Assembly: GCF_001053095.1 (NCBI RefSeq)
Contig: NZ_CGBP01000007.1
Coordinates: 62,001 to 126,000 of the forward strand
Origin: Yersinia similis
GTDB taxonomy: Bacteria; Pseudomonadota; Gammaproteobacteria; Enterobacterales; Enterobacteriaceae
Reading direction: 5' to 3'
Length of the DNA stretch: 64,000 bases
The notes under the pieces were generated by a model, which was not told the origin of the DNA, did not search any database, and saw only the letters and a list, made by a program, of their open reading frames with translations. Below are positions 9,604-19,474 of the stretch, one piece after another. A program made the translations under genes and the position numbers. Within the stretch, counting starts at the first letter, position 1. Each line of letters begins with the position of its first letter.

Positions 9604-10560
9604 CTACATGCCCACCCCAATAATGGTCAGAATCAGTGGCGTGGTGACGGCGGCCAGTACCGTCGACATCACCAGGCTGGCGGCGGCGGGGCCGGTGAGA
9701 ACATTAAACTGGCGTGACATCAGATAAACATTCACCCCCGTTGCCATCGACCCCAGCAACACTACCACCTGAGTTTCCAGCGCAGGCAGATCCATCGCCC
9801 ATGCCAGCGCCCAAATCACCATCGGCTGCACAATCAACTTGAGAAAGCAGATAGCGGTACTAATCTGCCAACCTTCGGTCACGCGGTATTCTGCCAACCC
9901 CATGCCCAACACAATCAATGAGAGCGGGGGCGCAACCTGCCCTAACATACTGACCGGCTGGTCAATAAACACAGGTAAATGTAACCCCGTCAGGCTGAAT
10001 AAGGTGCCGGAAATAATCCCGATAATGAGTGGGTTAGTCAGCACGCTACGGGCAGTTTTCACAAAACCGGCCAGCGTCGGCGAACCATTTCGTGCCCACT
10101 CCACCGAGATGGTGACCAGCGTCCACAAGATCAGCCCGTTAAATACCAGCACCAAGGCCACCGCAGGGATAGATTTCTCCCCCAGCATGATGGTGGCAAT
10201 AGGTAGCCCTAGCATCACGTTATTGGAAAAGATCCCACCGAGGGCAAAGACTGAGCCAGAAACGCCATCCAGATGAAACACCCGCTTGGCGATAACCCGC
10301 CCAATGATAAACACCACCAGACAACTGCCAAAAAAAGCAATCAATAGGCGAGCATCAACCGCCGGGCGTTCTGAGAAGTCACACATCATGCGAAATAGCA
10401 TGGCAGGCAGCGCGAGGGAGAAAACAAAGCGAGTCAGGCCATCCGTAATGGTGGATGGCCACTTACCGAATCGCACCAGAGCATATCCCAGTGCGAGCAA
10501 AACAAATAACGGTGAAGACAAAACGATTTGGTGCCAGAGCGAAACAACAAAGGCGGGCAT
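9604..10560 (-). CDS. AEC family transporter (auxin efflux carrier-like)
   Basis: An inner-membrane carrier of 318 residues with about ten hydrophobic segments in two five-helix halves, the pattern of the AEC family (MdcF/YfdV-like). The N-terminal LLALGYALVRFGKWPSTITD and the SNNVMLGLPIA segment fit the family. Bacterial members move malonate, malate or are uncharacterised; nothing here identifies the substrate. It stands alone on the minus strand between the ImmA pair and ugpQ. A plus-strand terminator-like hairpin lies just upstream. Confidence 0.85.
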   Translation of the reverse strand: MPAFVVSLWHQIVLSSPLFVLLALGYALVRFGKWPSTITDGLTRFVFSLALPAMLFRMMCDFSERPAVDARLLIAFFGSCLVVFIIGRVIAKRVFHLDGVSGSVFALGGIFSNNVMLGLPIATIMLGEKSIPAVALVLVFNGLILWTLVTISVEWARNGSPTLAGFVKTARSVLTNPLIIGIISGTLFSLTGLHLPVFIDQPVSMLGQVAPPLSLIVLGMGLAEYRVTEGWQISTAICFLKLIVQPMVIWALAWAMDLPALETQVVVLLGSMATGVNVYLMSRQFNVLTGPAAASLVMSTVLAAVTTPLILTIIGVGM

Positions 10561-10584
10561 GGTTTACTTCCTGTCAGACCGGGC

Positions 10585-10627
10585 CAGGTCAGCCCGTAAA
10601 TGTAAGAATGGCTGACCTGTTTTTATT
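10585..10627 (+). terminator. Terminator-like hairpin, plus-strand orientation
   Basis: CAGGTCAGCC (10585-10594) pairs perfectly with GGCTGACCTG (10610-10619) and is followed by TTTTTATT. The U-tract is on the plus strand, although ugpQ and the AEC gene on either side are both on the minus strand. It would stop transcription running antisense to the AEC gene. Confidence 0.6.
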
Positions 10628-10660
10628 ATGGCGGGTATTGAGGGTCTTTATAGGAGAAGG

Positions 10661-11410
10661 TCAGCAGCCGGTAAAGTCCGAACCCAGTAAATCTATACGG
10701 TCAGTACAGATACAGTCAACGCCCCAATTGAGTAATTCCCGCGCCCGCTCGGGTTGGTTCACCGTGTAGACCAAAATACGTAACCCAGCGGCTTTGAGTA
10801 ACGCCACGCGTTCTGCTGTTAGCTGTTTGTGATTAATATGCAGCGAAACACAATCAAGTTGTGTGGTCAGGGCCGCCCAATTGTCATCCCATTTATCCAG
10901 CAACAATCCGCGTGGTAGCTCAGGGGCCGCGAGTTGTGCAGCGGCCAGTGCGTCAACTGAAAAAGAGGACAGCAGGGGTGGGATAGTCTGCCCTTGCCAC
11001 AATGCGCGAGCGGCTAGCGCAATCGCCCGGCCAGTAGGCGCGTCCGTGCCGGTTGTCGGTTTAATTTCGATATTGGCGGCCATACCGTGCTGCGCACAAC
11101 GCGCAGCTACCTCAGAGAGTAAAGGTAAGCGTTCACCACGAAATGCCTTGCTGAACCAGTCACCCGCATCTAGCTGAATCAATTTTTCCCACACCAACTC
11201 ACCCGCTACCCCCCAGCCATTACTGGTCCGTTCCAGAGTGTCATCGTGCAGTAAAAAGATTTGCCCATCCTGTGATAGCTTGGCGTCAAATTCGATCATC
11301 TTATGGCCGTAGCGCGCACCGACATCAATTGCTGCCAGTGTATTTTCCGGTGCCAATGATCCGCCACCCCGGTGGGCAACGATAGGAGGGTAAGGCCAGT
11401 CTTTATTCAT
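10661..11410 (-). CDS. ugpQ: Cytoplasmic glycerophosphodiester phosphodiesterase
   Basis: Hydrolyses glycerophosphodiesters imported by Ugp to glycerol-3-phosphate and an alcohol. The 249-residue GDPD protein has [18 protein letters not shown] near the N-terminus and [10 protein letters not shown] plus [10 protein letters not shown] for metal binding and catalysis. There is no signal peptide, as expected for UgpQ and in contrast to GlpQ at 48 kb. It is the last gene of ugpBAECQ; its ATG overlaps the ugpC stop by four bases (ATGA). Confidence 0.95.
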   Translation of the reverse strand: MNKDWPYPPIVAHRGGGSLAPENTLAAIDVGARYGHKMIEFDAKLSQDGQIFLLHDDTLERTSNGWGVAGELVWEKLIQLDAGDWFSKAFRGERLPLLSEVAARCAQHGMAANIEIKPTTGTDAPTGRAIALAARALWQGQTIPPLLSSFSVDALAAAQLAAPELPRGLLLDKWDDNWAALTTQLDCVSLHINHKQLTAERVALLKAAGLRILVYTVNQPERARELLNWGVDCICTDRIDLLGSDFTGC

Positions 11411-12480
11411 GGTTCTATCCGTAGTCCGCTATCGGTATCAAAGAAGTGCAGCGCTGCTGGCGGTAAATATAAATGCAATGTACTGCCTGCCACTGGCATT
11501 TCCTCATGGGATAAGCGAGTAATAATACTTTGCCCGCCCCACAGGCCGTGCGCCAGATTATCCGCGCCTAATAATTCCAGCGTTAGCAGGTTCATCGGCA
11601 CGCCCTGCGCTGAGGTTGTCTGCTGAATATGCTCCGGGCGAATACCCAGAGTCAAGCGCCGGCCACCCCATTGTGGCTGAGGGATCTCCAGTGGCAAAGT
11701 CAGACCATCGGATAACATAAACGTGCGTCCATCTGGGCTAACCATGCCGTCTAATAAATTCATCGCAGGCGAACCGATAAAACTGGCAACAAACAATGAC
11801 GCCGGCCGTTTATAAACCTCGCTGGGGGTACCAATTTGCTCGGCAACCCCTTTGTTCATCACAATCACCCGCTGTGCCAGTGTCATGGCCTCAACCTGAT
11901 CATGCGTCACATACAAGCTGGTAGTTTTCAGGCGACGGTGCAGTTGTTGTAATTCAAGGCGCATCTGCACCCGTAACTTGGCATCCAGATTGGAGAGCGG
12001 CTCATCAAATAAGAAGACTGCAGGCTCGCGCACAATGGCCCGCCCCATCGCTACCCGCTGCCGCTGACCACCGGATAACTCACGCGGTTTGCGTTTCAGT
12101 AGCGGCTGCAACTCCAGAATACGTGCCGCTTCATCCACCCGTTGGCGGATCTGTTCTTTGCCAAAACCACGGATCTTCAAGCCATAAGCCATGTTATCGA
12201 ACACGTTCATATGGGGATAAAGCGCGTAATTCTGAAATACCATCGCGATACCACGGTCTTTAGGTTCCAGATCGGTTACCCGCTGCTCCCCGATATAGAT
12301 ATCCCCAGTGGTCGTGCGTTCCAACCCCGCGACCATACGTAACAGCGTTGATTTACCACACCCGGACGGACCGACCATCACGATGAATTCGCCATCGGCG
12401 ACATCCAAATCAATCTGCTTAATCACTGGCGTCACGCCGTCATAAGATTTGGTTACTGCCTGTAGCTTTAAACATGCCAT
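11407..12480 (-). CDS. ugpC: sn-Glycerol-3-phosphate ABC transporter ATPase
   Basis: The ATP-binding subunit of the Ugp importer. The 357 residues show Walker [10 protein letters not shown] (about residue 38), the Q-loop in [11 protein letters not shown], signature LSGGQRQR, Walker B VFLFDEP and the C-terminal regulatory/TOBE region of the MalK type. It lies 6 bp after ugpE and overlaps ugpQ by four bases. Confidence 0.97.
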   Translation of the reverse strand: MACLKLQAVTKSYDGVTPVIKQIDLDVADGEFIVMVGPSGCGKSTLLRMVAGLERTTTGDIYIGEQRVTDLEPKDRGIAMVFQNYALYPHMNVFDNMAYGLKIRGFGKEQIRQRVDEAARILELQPLLKRKPRELSGGQRQRVAMGRAIVREPAVFLFDEPLSNLDAKLRVQMRLELQQLHRRLKTTSLYVTHDQVEAMTLAQRVIVMNKGVAEQIGTPSEVYKRPASLFVASFIGSPAMNLLDGMVSPDGRTFMLSDGLTLPLEIPQPQWGGRRLTLGIRPEHIQQTTSAQGVPMNLLTLELLGADNLAHGLWGGQSIITRLSHEEMPVAGSTLHLYLPPAALHFFDTDSGLRIEP

Positions 12481-12486
12481 ATCAGA

Positions 12487-13332
12487 TTACTTCTCACTGT
12501 CTACCAAGCCGCGTACAAACCAACGCTGCATCAAAAGAACCACCACGACCGGTGGAATTAAAGTCAAAATCATCGCCGCCATGACCTGATTCCACTGGGT
12601 TGGTGCGCCCGAGGTTGAAATCATGCTTCTTATCCCTGCCACTGCGGTGCCCATTGAGGCATCACTGGTGATTAAGATCGGCCAAAGGTATTGGTTCCAG
12701 CCATAAATAAAGGTAATAACAAATAATGCTGCGAGATTGGTTTTTGACAGCGGTAATACGATGTCCCAGAAGAAACGCATGGCACCGGCTCCGTCAATAC
12801 GGGCGGCTTCCAATAGCTCATCCGGCAACGTCATGAAGAACTGGCGGAATAAGAAAGTCGCCGTGGCAGAGGCCATCAGCGGCAATGTTAAACCGGTATA
12901 GCTGTCTAGCATGTTCAGGTTGGCAATCACCTCAATGGTAGGGAAAATACGCACTTCCACCGGTAGCATCAGCGTGAGGAAAATTAGCCAGAAAAACAGA
13001 TTCCTCAGTGGGAAACGGAAGTAAACGATGGCATAAGCAGACAATATTGAGACAGTGATTTTGCCGACAGTAATGGCAAAAGCCATCACAAAACTGTTCA
13101 ACAGCATCAACCCGAAAGGTGTGCTGTTATTGCCCACGCCGGCATGCCAGATATGGCTGATGTTTTGCCACAAATGCGGGCCAGGGATCAGCGTCATTGG
13201 TGCCTGAAAAACCTGGCTGTCATCTAATGAAGCCGCAACGAACGCCACATACAGCGGGAACAGGATCAGTAGCACCCCGATAATCAGCATGATGTGACAA
13301 AAGATATCCAATCCACGACGATTCTCGATCAT
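12487..13332 (-). CDS. ugpE: sn-Glycerol-3-phosphate ABC transporter permease
   Basis: One of two inner-membrane permeases of the Ugp importer. It has 281 residues with about six transmembrane segments, and the EAA loop reads [20 protein letters not shown], the contact point for UgpC. Its start overlaps the ugpA stop by four bases, so translation is probably coupled. Confidence 0.97.
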   Translation of the reverse strand: MIENRRGLDIFCHIMLIIGVLLILFPLYVAFVAASLDDSQVFQAPMTLIPGPHLWQNISHIWHAGVGNNSTPFGLMLLNSFVMAFAITVGKITVSILSAYAIVYFRFPLRNLFFWLIFLTLMLPVEVRIFPTIEVIANLNMLDSYTGLTLPLMASATATFLFRQFFMTLPDELLEAARIDGAGAMRFFWDIVLPLSKTNLAALFVITFIYGWNQYLWPILITSDASMGTAVAGIRSMISTSGAPTQWNQVMAAMILTLIPPVVVVLLMQRWFVRGLVDSEK

Positions 13333-14216
13333 TGGTAACGCACCTTACGCTCAACAAAGCGGAACTGGATAACCGTCAGGCCAATCACCAGTAACATCAG
13401 GATCACCGACTGAGCAGCGGAGCTGGATAAATCCAACCCGGCGAAACCTTCGCGGTAAATTTTATAAATCAGCGTGGTGGTAGCTTGCACTGGGCCACCG
13501 CCAGTGGCGGCGTCAATCACCGGGAAGGTATCAAAGAAGGCATAAACCAGATTCACCACCAGCAGGAAGAAGCTGACGGGTGAAATCAGCGGCAATACCA
13601 AATTGAAGAAACGGCGTACCGGCCCGGCACCGTCAATAGCGGCAGCCTCAACCAGTGATTTTGGTATAGATTGCAGCGCGGCCAGAAAGAATAAAAAGTT
13701 GTAGCTGATTTGCTTCCATACCGAGGCCAACACCACCAGGAACATCGCCTGGCCGCTGTTTTGCGCATGGTTCCAGCTATAACCCACCTTATCAAGGGCA
13801 TAGGTTATCAGACCCAATCCAGGGTCAAACAGGAAGATCCAGAGCACGGCGGCGACCGCTGGGGCGACCGCATAAGGGAGGATCAATAAAGTTTGGTAAA
13901 GACGGCTGCCACGTAGGACGTAATCCACCATTGCGGCCAAAAACAGCGAAACGATCAGGCCGATCCCCGCAACCAACGCGCTAAAAATTAGCGTGGTATA
14001 AAACGAAGCCAGATAGTACTCATCCTGAAATAGCTGAATAAAATTACTCAGCCCGACAAATTCACTGGAGAGACCGAATGGATCCAGCGTTTGCACTGAA
14101 TACCACAACGCTTCACCCGCGGGCCATAGGAAGAAGATGGCGGTGATCGCCAATTGAGGTAATACCAACAGATAAGGTAACCAACTACAGGAAAAACCGG
14201 GACGAGAAGGTGACAT
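13329..14216 (-). CDS. ugpA: sn-Glycerol-3-phosphate ABC transporter permease
   Basis: The partner permease of UgpE, 295 residues, as long as the E. coli protein. It has about six transmembrane segments and the EAA loop [20 protein letters not shown]. Its ribosome-binding site is weak. It is separated from ugpB by 314 bp that carry tandem repeats and a large hairpin, so the periplasmic protein may be made in excess over the membrane complex. Confidence 0.97.
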   Translation of the reverse strand: MSPSRPGFSCSWLPYLLVLPQLAITAIFFLWPAGEALWYSVQTLDPFGLSSEFVGLSNFIQLFQDEYYLASFYTTLIFSALVAGIGLIVSLFLAAMVDYVLRGSRLYQTLLILPYAVAPAVAAVLWIFLFDPGLGLITYALDKVGYSWNHAQNSGQAMFLVVLASVWKQISYNFLFFLAALQSIPKSLVEAAAIDGAGPVRRFFNLVLPLISPVSFFLLVVNLVYAFFDTFPVIDAATGGGPVQATTTLIYKIYREGFAGLDLSSSAAQSVILMLLVIGLTVIQFRFVERKVRYQ

Positions 14217-14530
14217 AAAATTAACCGTTTATCAGACGCAGTACTGATTACCACCAAAGTGGTAATCAAAAAAGTGACGTCTTAACTCAATAGCGCACAA
14301 ACTATTTTTCGTCACAAACCATTTATTCGTTACAAACTATTTATTCGTTACAAACTATTTATTTATTCGTTACAAACCATAGGCTTGTTACAAATACAGT
14401 CAGTTTGGTTTTGTTATGGGCAGCGCATCGGTTCCGGTGTATACACCCGGTGTTATAAAACCAAGTGCATTACGCGAGCAGACCGAGCACTGCCCAATAT
14501 CAAACGGGCAACTACCGTAGCCAAATAACG
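14217..14530. other. ugpB-ugpA intercistronic region
   Basis: A 314-bp gene-free gap inside the ugp operon. It contains an 18-bp tandem repeat block (14297-14395) and a structured element near 14417-14496: outer arms TGGGCAG (14418-14424) and CTGCCCA (14489-14495), with an inner near-palindrome around 14434-14450. The hairpin could act as a transcript stabiliser or attenuator between ugpB and ugpA. Confidence 0.5.
14297..14395. repeat. 18-bp tandem repeat between ugpB and ugpA
   Basis: Five full units and one partial unit of ACAAACTATTTATTCGTT, of 17, 18, 18, 22 and 18 bp, starting at 14297, 14314, 14332, 14350 and 14372. Units 2 and 3 differ by one base. This is a candidate variable-number repeat. 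Confidence 0.85.
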
Positions 14531-15850
14531 TTATTTATTGGCTTGTTCAAAACGACGCAGTAACACATCGCCTCGCTTCACAGAGTTATCCAATGCCGCC
14601 TGAGGCGTCTTCTTACCGGTCCATACGGCTTCCAGCTCTTCATCAACCACGGTACGGATCTGCGGCATATTGCCGAGACGCAGGCCTTTGGTATATGGCA
14701 ATGGCGGTTTATTCAGCATCTGGCGGGTCGCTACATCAGCGCCTGGGTTCTGCTCATAGAAACCTTGTTGTTTCGTTAGTTCATATGCCGCCGTCGTGAT
14801 GGGTAGATAACCCGTCTTCTGATGCCATTCAGCGGCAATCTCTGGTTTGACCAAATATTGCAAGAACTCCGCTACGCCCTTGTAAGTGTCTTTATCTTTG
14901 CCATCCATCACCCACAGGCTAGCACCACCAATAATGGCGTTTTGCGGCGCATTTTTTGCATCTGCGTCATACGGCATCATGCCGACACCGAAATTAAACT
15001 TGGCATAATGGCGGATACTGGCGAGGGAGCCAGAAGAGGCGGTGGTAATAGCGCAATCACCGTTATAGAACTTGGACGTGGATTCATCTTTACGGCCAAA
15101 GTAGGTGAAATCGCCTTTTTTATTCATATCCGACAGCAATTGTATATGCTTGACCTGCAATGGTTTGTTGAATTCCAACACCGCATCGGTGCCGTCAAAA
15201 CCATTGTTGCGGCTGGCTATCGGTTGACCATGCCAGGCACTGAAGTTCTCAATTTGAATCCACCCCTGCCACCCGCTGGCGTAACCACAACCAGAACCCG
15301 CAGCACGTAGCTTAGCGGTATCCGCTGCCAGTTCTTGCCATGTTTTTGGCGGTTGTTCTGGGTCCAAGCCCGCTTTTTTGAAGGCATCTTTGTTGTAATA
15401 CAGCACGGGAGTCGAACTGTTAAACGGCTGAGATAATAAACGCCCAGTTTTAGAATCAGTGTAATAGCCCGCCACCGTTGGAACAAAGACGGACTCATCA
15501 AAATCAATATTGGCATCCTTGAAAACCTGGTAAACCGGTTTGATCGCCTTACTGGCCATCATGGTGGCAGTACCGACTTCATAGACTTGTAAAATAGCCG
15601 GTGCCTTACCTGAACGGAATGCCGCAATACCTGCGGCCAGACTCTGCTCGTAATTACCTTTATAAACAGGAACAATTTTATAATCGGGCTGCGACTGGTT
15701 AAAACGATCCGCAATTGAATCGACTTCTTTACCTAATTCCCCTTCCATCGAATGCCAAAAAGGGATTTCAGTTACTGCCATCGCATTGGCACTAAACGCA
15801 AGCGCCAGTGCGATACAGATCGACACCTTATGAATGGAATTATTAAACAT
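14531..15850 (-). CDS. ugpB: Periplasmic sn-glycerol-3-phosphate binding protein
   Basis: The substrate-binding protein of the Ugp importer for glycerol-3-phosphate and glycerophosphocholine-type diesters. It has 439 residues, one more than E. coli UgpB. A Sec signal covers residues 1-25 (hydrophobic [17 protein letters not shown]), and the mature part begins near [15 protein letters not shown]. It is the first gene of the operon; three Pho-box repeats lie about 100 bp upstream. Confidence 0.96.
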   Translation of the reverse strand: MFNNSIHKVSICIALALAFSANAMAVTEIPFWHSMEGELGKEVDSIADRFNQSQPDYKIVPVYKGNYEQSLAAGIAAFRSGKAPAILQVYEVGTATMMASKAIKPVYQVFKDANIDFDESVFVPTVAGYYTDSKTGRLLSQPFNSSTPVLYYNKDAFKKAGLDPEQPPKTWQELAADTAKLRAAGSGCGYASGWQGWIQIENFSAWHGQPIASRNNGFDGTDAVLEFNKPLQVKHIQLLSDMNKKGDFTYFGRKDESTSKFYNGDCAITTASSGSLASIRHYAKFNFGVGMMPYDADAKNAPQNAIIGGASLWVMDGKDKDTYKGVAEFLQYLVKPEIAAEWHQKTGYLPITTAAYELTKQQGFYEQNPGADVATRQMLNKPPLPYTKGLRLGNMPQIRTVVDEELEAVWTGKKTPQAALDNSVKRGDVLLRRFEQANK

Positions 15851-16404
15851 ATCTGGCCCCTAAATAAATCTGTGTGGCTCACATCAAAAAATAAGTGTGA
15901 ATGAGCGAAATAAATCAGTTTTTGTTCGGAAGCAAACATGACACCTTTTCATGACAGAAATATAACAATTATATGACAGAAATACGGCAATTTAATGAAA
16001 ATAAAGTATCTGTAATGTGTACAGTAAATTAACAATCAAATGAAAGTAACCTTTTAATTCCATTTTATTTTTTCATTACCAATAGAATCATCGAGTAAAA
16101 TAAAAAGTAACAATCAGTTAGTCTAGATATTAAAGGAAACAGCTAACGATTAATATTAACTATAACACTTAAGTATTTATTCCTTAAGATGATATAAATT
16201 AAAATCATTCAGACAAAACGGTATAATTACCACTTGAAATAACGTTATTCATCATGTTAGTGTTCGCCCCGGTTTGTGACTAGCATAATGACGTGCAATT
16301 ATTTAACATCCTCGTTTTATATTATGCCATCGAAACAAACCCTAATAAATTGTAATGCCATTCCATTCTGGATGGGTTTTTATATAAAGGACTATCAGGT
16401 ATTT
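15851..16404. other. Divergent ugpB / fimbrial operon control region
   Basis: A 554-bp AT-rich stretch between divergent ugpB and the fimbrial pilin gene. The ugp side carries Pho-box repeats (15951-15979). The pilin side (about 16000-16400) is very AT-rich with no recognised operator. An in-frame upstream ATG at 16276 exists, but the signal peptide and SD favour 16405. Nothing else was recognised. Confidence 0.5.
15951..15979 (-). promoter_or_regulatory. Pho boxes upstream of ugpB
   Basis: On the minus strand, CTGTCAT (15973-15979), TTGTTAT (15962-15968) and CTGTCAT (15951-15957) are three 7-bp direct repeats exactly 11 bp apart, the PhoB-binding arrangement. A fourth ATGACAC at 15938-15944 is off register by 2 bp. 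E. coli ugp is PhoB-activated. Confidence 0.8.
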
Positions 16405-16896
16405 ATGATGAAGAAAACTGTTATTGCCATTATCACTATGGCTACATTGACCTGTACTGCGACTTATGCAAACACAATAGAGAAAGATATTCGTGTTGAA
16501 GCAGAGATTATTTCTCTCATGGACGTGAAGAGAGCAGATGATAGCAATATTAATAAAATAAAATTAACCTATGATACGGTAGCGAATGATGGTACCTATA
16601 GCCATTCAGAAGCAATTAAAGTAAAAGCACGCAAACAACTCGGAGAGAAGCTAAAAGTGTCTCTTGCCGCACCGGTTATCTTGAGCGAGCCAGATAACAA
16701 TAAAGAGTTTACTCACGTTGAAGTATTATTAGATGGGAAGAAGCTGCTTGAGACGGCCGACACACAAGACCTGATTGCCTTCCATGGCTCTGAGCTCAAC
16801 GCAGAACTGAAAGTCAGCGCCAAAGAGCCTAATAATGCCGTCGGTGGTGAAAAATATAGCGGGGTAATTCAGTTACGTCTGGAACCAAGCGCTTAA
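16405..16896 (+). CDS. CS1-type (alpha) fimbrial major pilin
   Basis: A 163-residue pilin of the CS1/CFA-I/cable-pilus family. The Sec signal MMKKTVIAIITMATLTCTAT ends in YA just before the mature NTIEKDIRVEAEI, which resembles the donor-strand N-terminus of CS1 pilins. The start chosen has AGG five bases upstream; the longer frame from 16276 would put 43 residues before the signal. It is the first gene of a six-gene chaperone-usher operon, and a stem-loop and an ERIC element separate it from the usher. Subunits are secreted by the usher and polymerise at the cell surface. Confidence 0.88.
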   Translation: MMKKTVIAIITMATLTCTATYANTIEKDIRVEAEIISLMDVKRADDSNINKIKLTYDTVANDGTYSHSEAIKVKARKQLGEKLKVSLAAPVILSEPDNNKEFTHVEVLLDGKKLLETADTQDLIAFHGSELNAELKVSAKEPNNAVGGEKYSGVIQLRLEPSA

Positions 16897-16932
16897 TTTA
16901 GTTCGTTTCAATACAGTTTGTTAATTTAATGA

Positions 16933-16963
16933 ATACAGCCATGGAATTATTTCCTGGCTGTAT
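16933..16963 (+). terminator. Intercistronic stem-loop after the major pilin gene
   Basis: ATACAGCCA (16933-16941) pairs with TGGCTGTAT (16955-16963), extended by GGAA/TTCC inside. It has no T-run, so it is more likely an attenuator or mRNA 3'-end stabiliser. Such an element would let the pilin message exceed the usher message. Confidence 0.55.
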
Positions 16964-16965
16964 AT

Positions 16966-17085
16966 ATCCGTCATATTTCAAGCTGCATGTGCGTTGACCG
17001 CCTTCGCTCACCCCAGTCACTTACTGGTGTAAGCTCTTGGGGGCTTACTCAGTTGCCGCCCTCCTGCAACTCGAATTATTGCGTT
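16966..17085. repeat. ERIC element
   Basis: About 120 bp with the ERIC core CACCCCAGTCACTTACT followed by a GTAAGCTC...GGGG...TTACTC palindromic segment. The ends are inverted, CATATTTCAAGCTGCA on the left and TGCAACTCGAATTATT on the right. It sits inside the fimbrial operon, between pilin and usher, and would be transcribed with it. Confidence 0.85.
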
Positions 17086-17141
17086 AAAAAATAAAAAATC
17101 ATCCTGTAAATCTCCTTATGATTATAGTGGAATGGAATTCT

Positions 17142-19457
17142 ATGACCTATTACTCAAAAGTTAATCATAGTTTATTTTTTACCTTAGCCTTATTCACACT
17201 AAAATCCGCTCATGCAGAAGCAGTTAAAATAGAGTATTTAGTGCCAATGGGGTTTTCCGCGGCTGAAGAGAACAACTCACTTCAGTTATTAGGGGTATTA
17301 GACAGCAAGACATTGCCCAGCCCTATTACCTTCTCAGAAGAAAAACAACAACTGCAATTTAATCAACAGAACTATCAGCATAATAACATCAGTGAAGAAT
17401 CTATTATTTTATTGGGTAAGATATTATCTCAAATACCGTATTTACAGTGTAAAACCGGCTGTGATTATATTTTATCGGGCCACCGCGTGGCGTTGGATAA
17501 AGTGAATAACACATTAACGATCACCAATAATAATAATCGTTATTTAATGCCAACTACGACATGGGGGTTGGTCAGCAATCAATCTCTCGATTTGCGAATG
17601 ACAGCAGCCCACTATCGGGCGATGTCAGTTCGTGGTCAAAGCTACATCGGCTTGCCATGGCAATCTTATGGTTTTGCATCTTGGTTTTACAACGCTACAC
17701 AGTCACAAAATACCATGCCATCGCAGAACACCTATCAGTCAGTTAACCGCCCTCAATATCAACGCCTGACCCAAAAAGGGATCGGTAGTTGGTATCTGCA
17801 AAAGAATTTCTCGGCGCTCTATTTACGGGTGGGTAGGCAAAACAACCTGGATAACAATGCAGGTAGCGTTCACACCCTGATCAACCCTGCTTTGGACCAA
17901 TTTGTGACATTCGGTAGCCAAAGCTATCTGACCATCGATAAGCCCTCTACCGGCAGTATCGTGCTCTATGCCGCTCAGGACGGTGACTACGAAATATATC
18001 GTGATAATCAGCTAATTCGCCGCATCCCCGCTCAATTGGGTCGCAACGAGATAGATTACAGCCAATTACCAGGGGGCTATTACAACGTTGAGATTCGTTT
18101 AGTTGATCGCCTTGGGCGGGTCATCAGCCAGGAAAACCAAACCATCAGCAATATTGGCAATCAGACCAATAATGGTTGGTTTCTGACCATGGGTAAAGGG
18201 CCAGCAAAGGGCAAACAAGCCCCCCGTTTAGTCCAGTTTGGCCACAGCAGAGTGATAAAAAGCGTACAAACCAATATCACGCTACTAAAAGATGATGCCC
18301 ATCACTGGGCAATGGAAGCGAACATATCACGCCCCTTGAGTCTCAATAATGTGAATATCACCCCAATAGGGGGCCTGATGTCAGGAGAGAAACACAGTGG
18401 GGGGTACGTCCGCTTAAATGGCGGGAATAGTACACTCGGTTACTTTTCGTTAGCTCGCTATCAGTCACCTTATGTCTCGCGATACGCGCCAGACTCCGGT
18501 AGTACATCAGGCTCTTATACCCGGCGTATTGGCCCAACCCAACTAAGTTATCAATTCAATCAGTACCGTAATAACCGGCAGCACCGTATCCAAAGTAGTT
18601 GGGACTGGCAATTACCACAATTTAACCTCGCATTATCCCTTGGGTTGCAAAATGGTGGGCAATGGAGCAGCCACAATAATTACGGTGTTTTCCTGAATAC
18701 CACCCTGTCATTCGGCCAAAGTAACGCCAGCATCAATACGGCTTATACCCAACAACAGTTGAATACTAGCGCCAGTTACCAGAAAGAGTTTACCGATAAC
18801 TATGGAGCCAGCGCCTTGGGTGTCAGCAGTAGCGCCAGCGGGAAACTAAATAGCGTCGGCGGTTTTGCTAAACGCAGCGGGAGCCGGGGAGAGATATCTG
18901 GCCGGATAGGCATTGATAACCAGATAACCAACGGGGGGATTAGCTATAACGGCATGTTGGCACTCAGCTCACAGGGGGTTGCCTTGGGGCGCAGCAGTTA
19001 TAGCGGAGCGGCACTCTTGATCAAAGCCCCCGCTTTGGGCGGCACCCCCTATAGTTTTCATGTGGAGGATAGCCCAATAACCGGTGGTGGCATCTATGCG
19101 ATACCGGTTCCCCGCTACCAAGACCGTTTCTTTGTCCGTACTCATACTAACCGTAGCGATATGGATATGAATATTCAACTGCCGGTCAATATTGTACGCG
19201 CTCACCCTGGGCAAGTTTTTTCAGGCGAAGCTGACATCACATTGAACCTGCTATACAGCGGTTTTCTCAAAAATGCACAAGGGTTACCGGTGAGCGGGGT
19301 GATTGAGGAGACCGGCGATACCGCTTATCCCAATGGGCTGTTTTCCATTAACGCCCAAAATAGGCTGCAAGCGATAACCATCCAAGGCCCCTCTGGCCGT
19401 TACCGCTGTGATATGCACTCGCAACCTACTCATATTTACCTTTGCCACGCCGATTAA
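17142..19457 (+). CDS. CS1-type fimbrial outer-membrane usher
   Basis: The 771-residue usher of the CooC/CfaC/TcfC class that exports and assembles pilins through the outer membrane. A signal peptide (LFFTLALFTLKSAHA) precedes the mature chain. The central part is rich in alternating strand motifs, and GDYEIYRDNQLIRRIPAQLG looks like the plug or E-set region. I chose the second ATG (17142) because GGAATGGAA precedes it and the ATG at 17118 has no ribosome-binding site. It is slightly shorter than CooC-type ushers as I recall them. It is distinct from the PapC/FimD group. Confidence 0.87.
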   Translation: MTYYSKVNHSLFFTLALFTLKSAHAEAVKIEYLVPMGFSAAEENNSLQLLGVLDSKTLPSPITFSEEKQQLQFNQQNYQHNNISEESIILLGKILSQIPYLQCKTGCDYILSGHRVALDKVNNTLTITNNNNRYLMPTTTWGLVSNQSLDLRMTAAHYRAMSVRGQSYIGLPWQSYGFASWFYNATQSQNTMPSQNTYQSVNRPQYQRLTQKGIGSWYLQKNFSALYLRVGRQNNLDNNAGSVHTLINPALDQFVTFGSQSYLTIDKPSTGSIVLYAAQDGDYEIYRDNQLIRRIPAQLGRNEIDYSQLPGGYYNVEIRLVDRLGRVISQENQTISNIGNQTNNGWFLTMGKGPAKGKQAPRLVQFGHSRVIKSVQTNITLLKDDAHHWAMEANISRPLSLNNVNITPIGGLMSGEKHSGGYVRLNGGNSTLGYFSLARYQSPYVSRYAPDSGSTSGSYTRRIGPTQLSYQFNQYRNNRQHRIQSSWDWQLPQFNLALSLGLQNGGQWSSHNNYGVFLNTTLSFGQSNASINTAYTQQQLNTSASYQKEFTDNYGASALGVSSSASGKLNSVGGFAKRSGSRGEISGRIGIDNQITNGGISYNGMLALSSQGVALGRSSYSGAALLIKAPALGGTPYSFHVEDSPITGGGIYAIPVPRYQDRFFVRTHTNRSDMDMNIQLPVNIVRAHPGQVFSGEADITLNLLYSGFLKNAQGLPVSGVIEETGDTAYPNGLFSINAQNRLQAITIQGPSGRYRCDMHSQPTHIYLCHAD

Positions 19458-19474
19458 TACCGATAGGAACCTTC

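Noticed and set aside
14297-14395. Possible CRISPR-like array
   Set aside because: Units are contiguous tandem repeats without spacers, and no cas gene is present.
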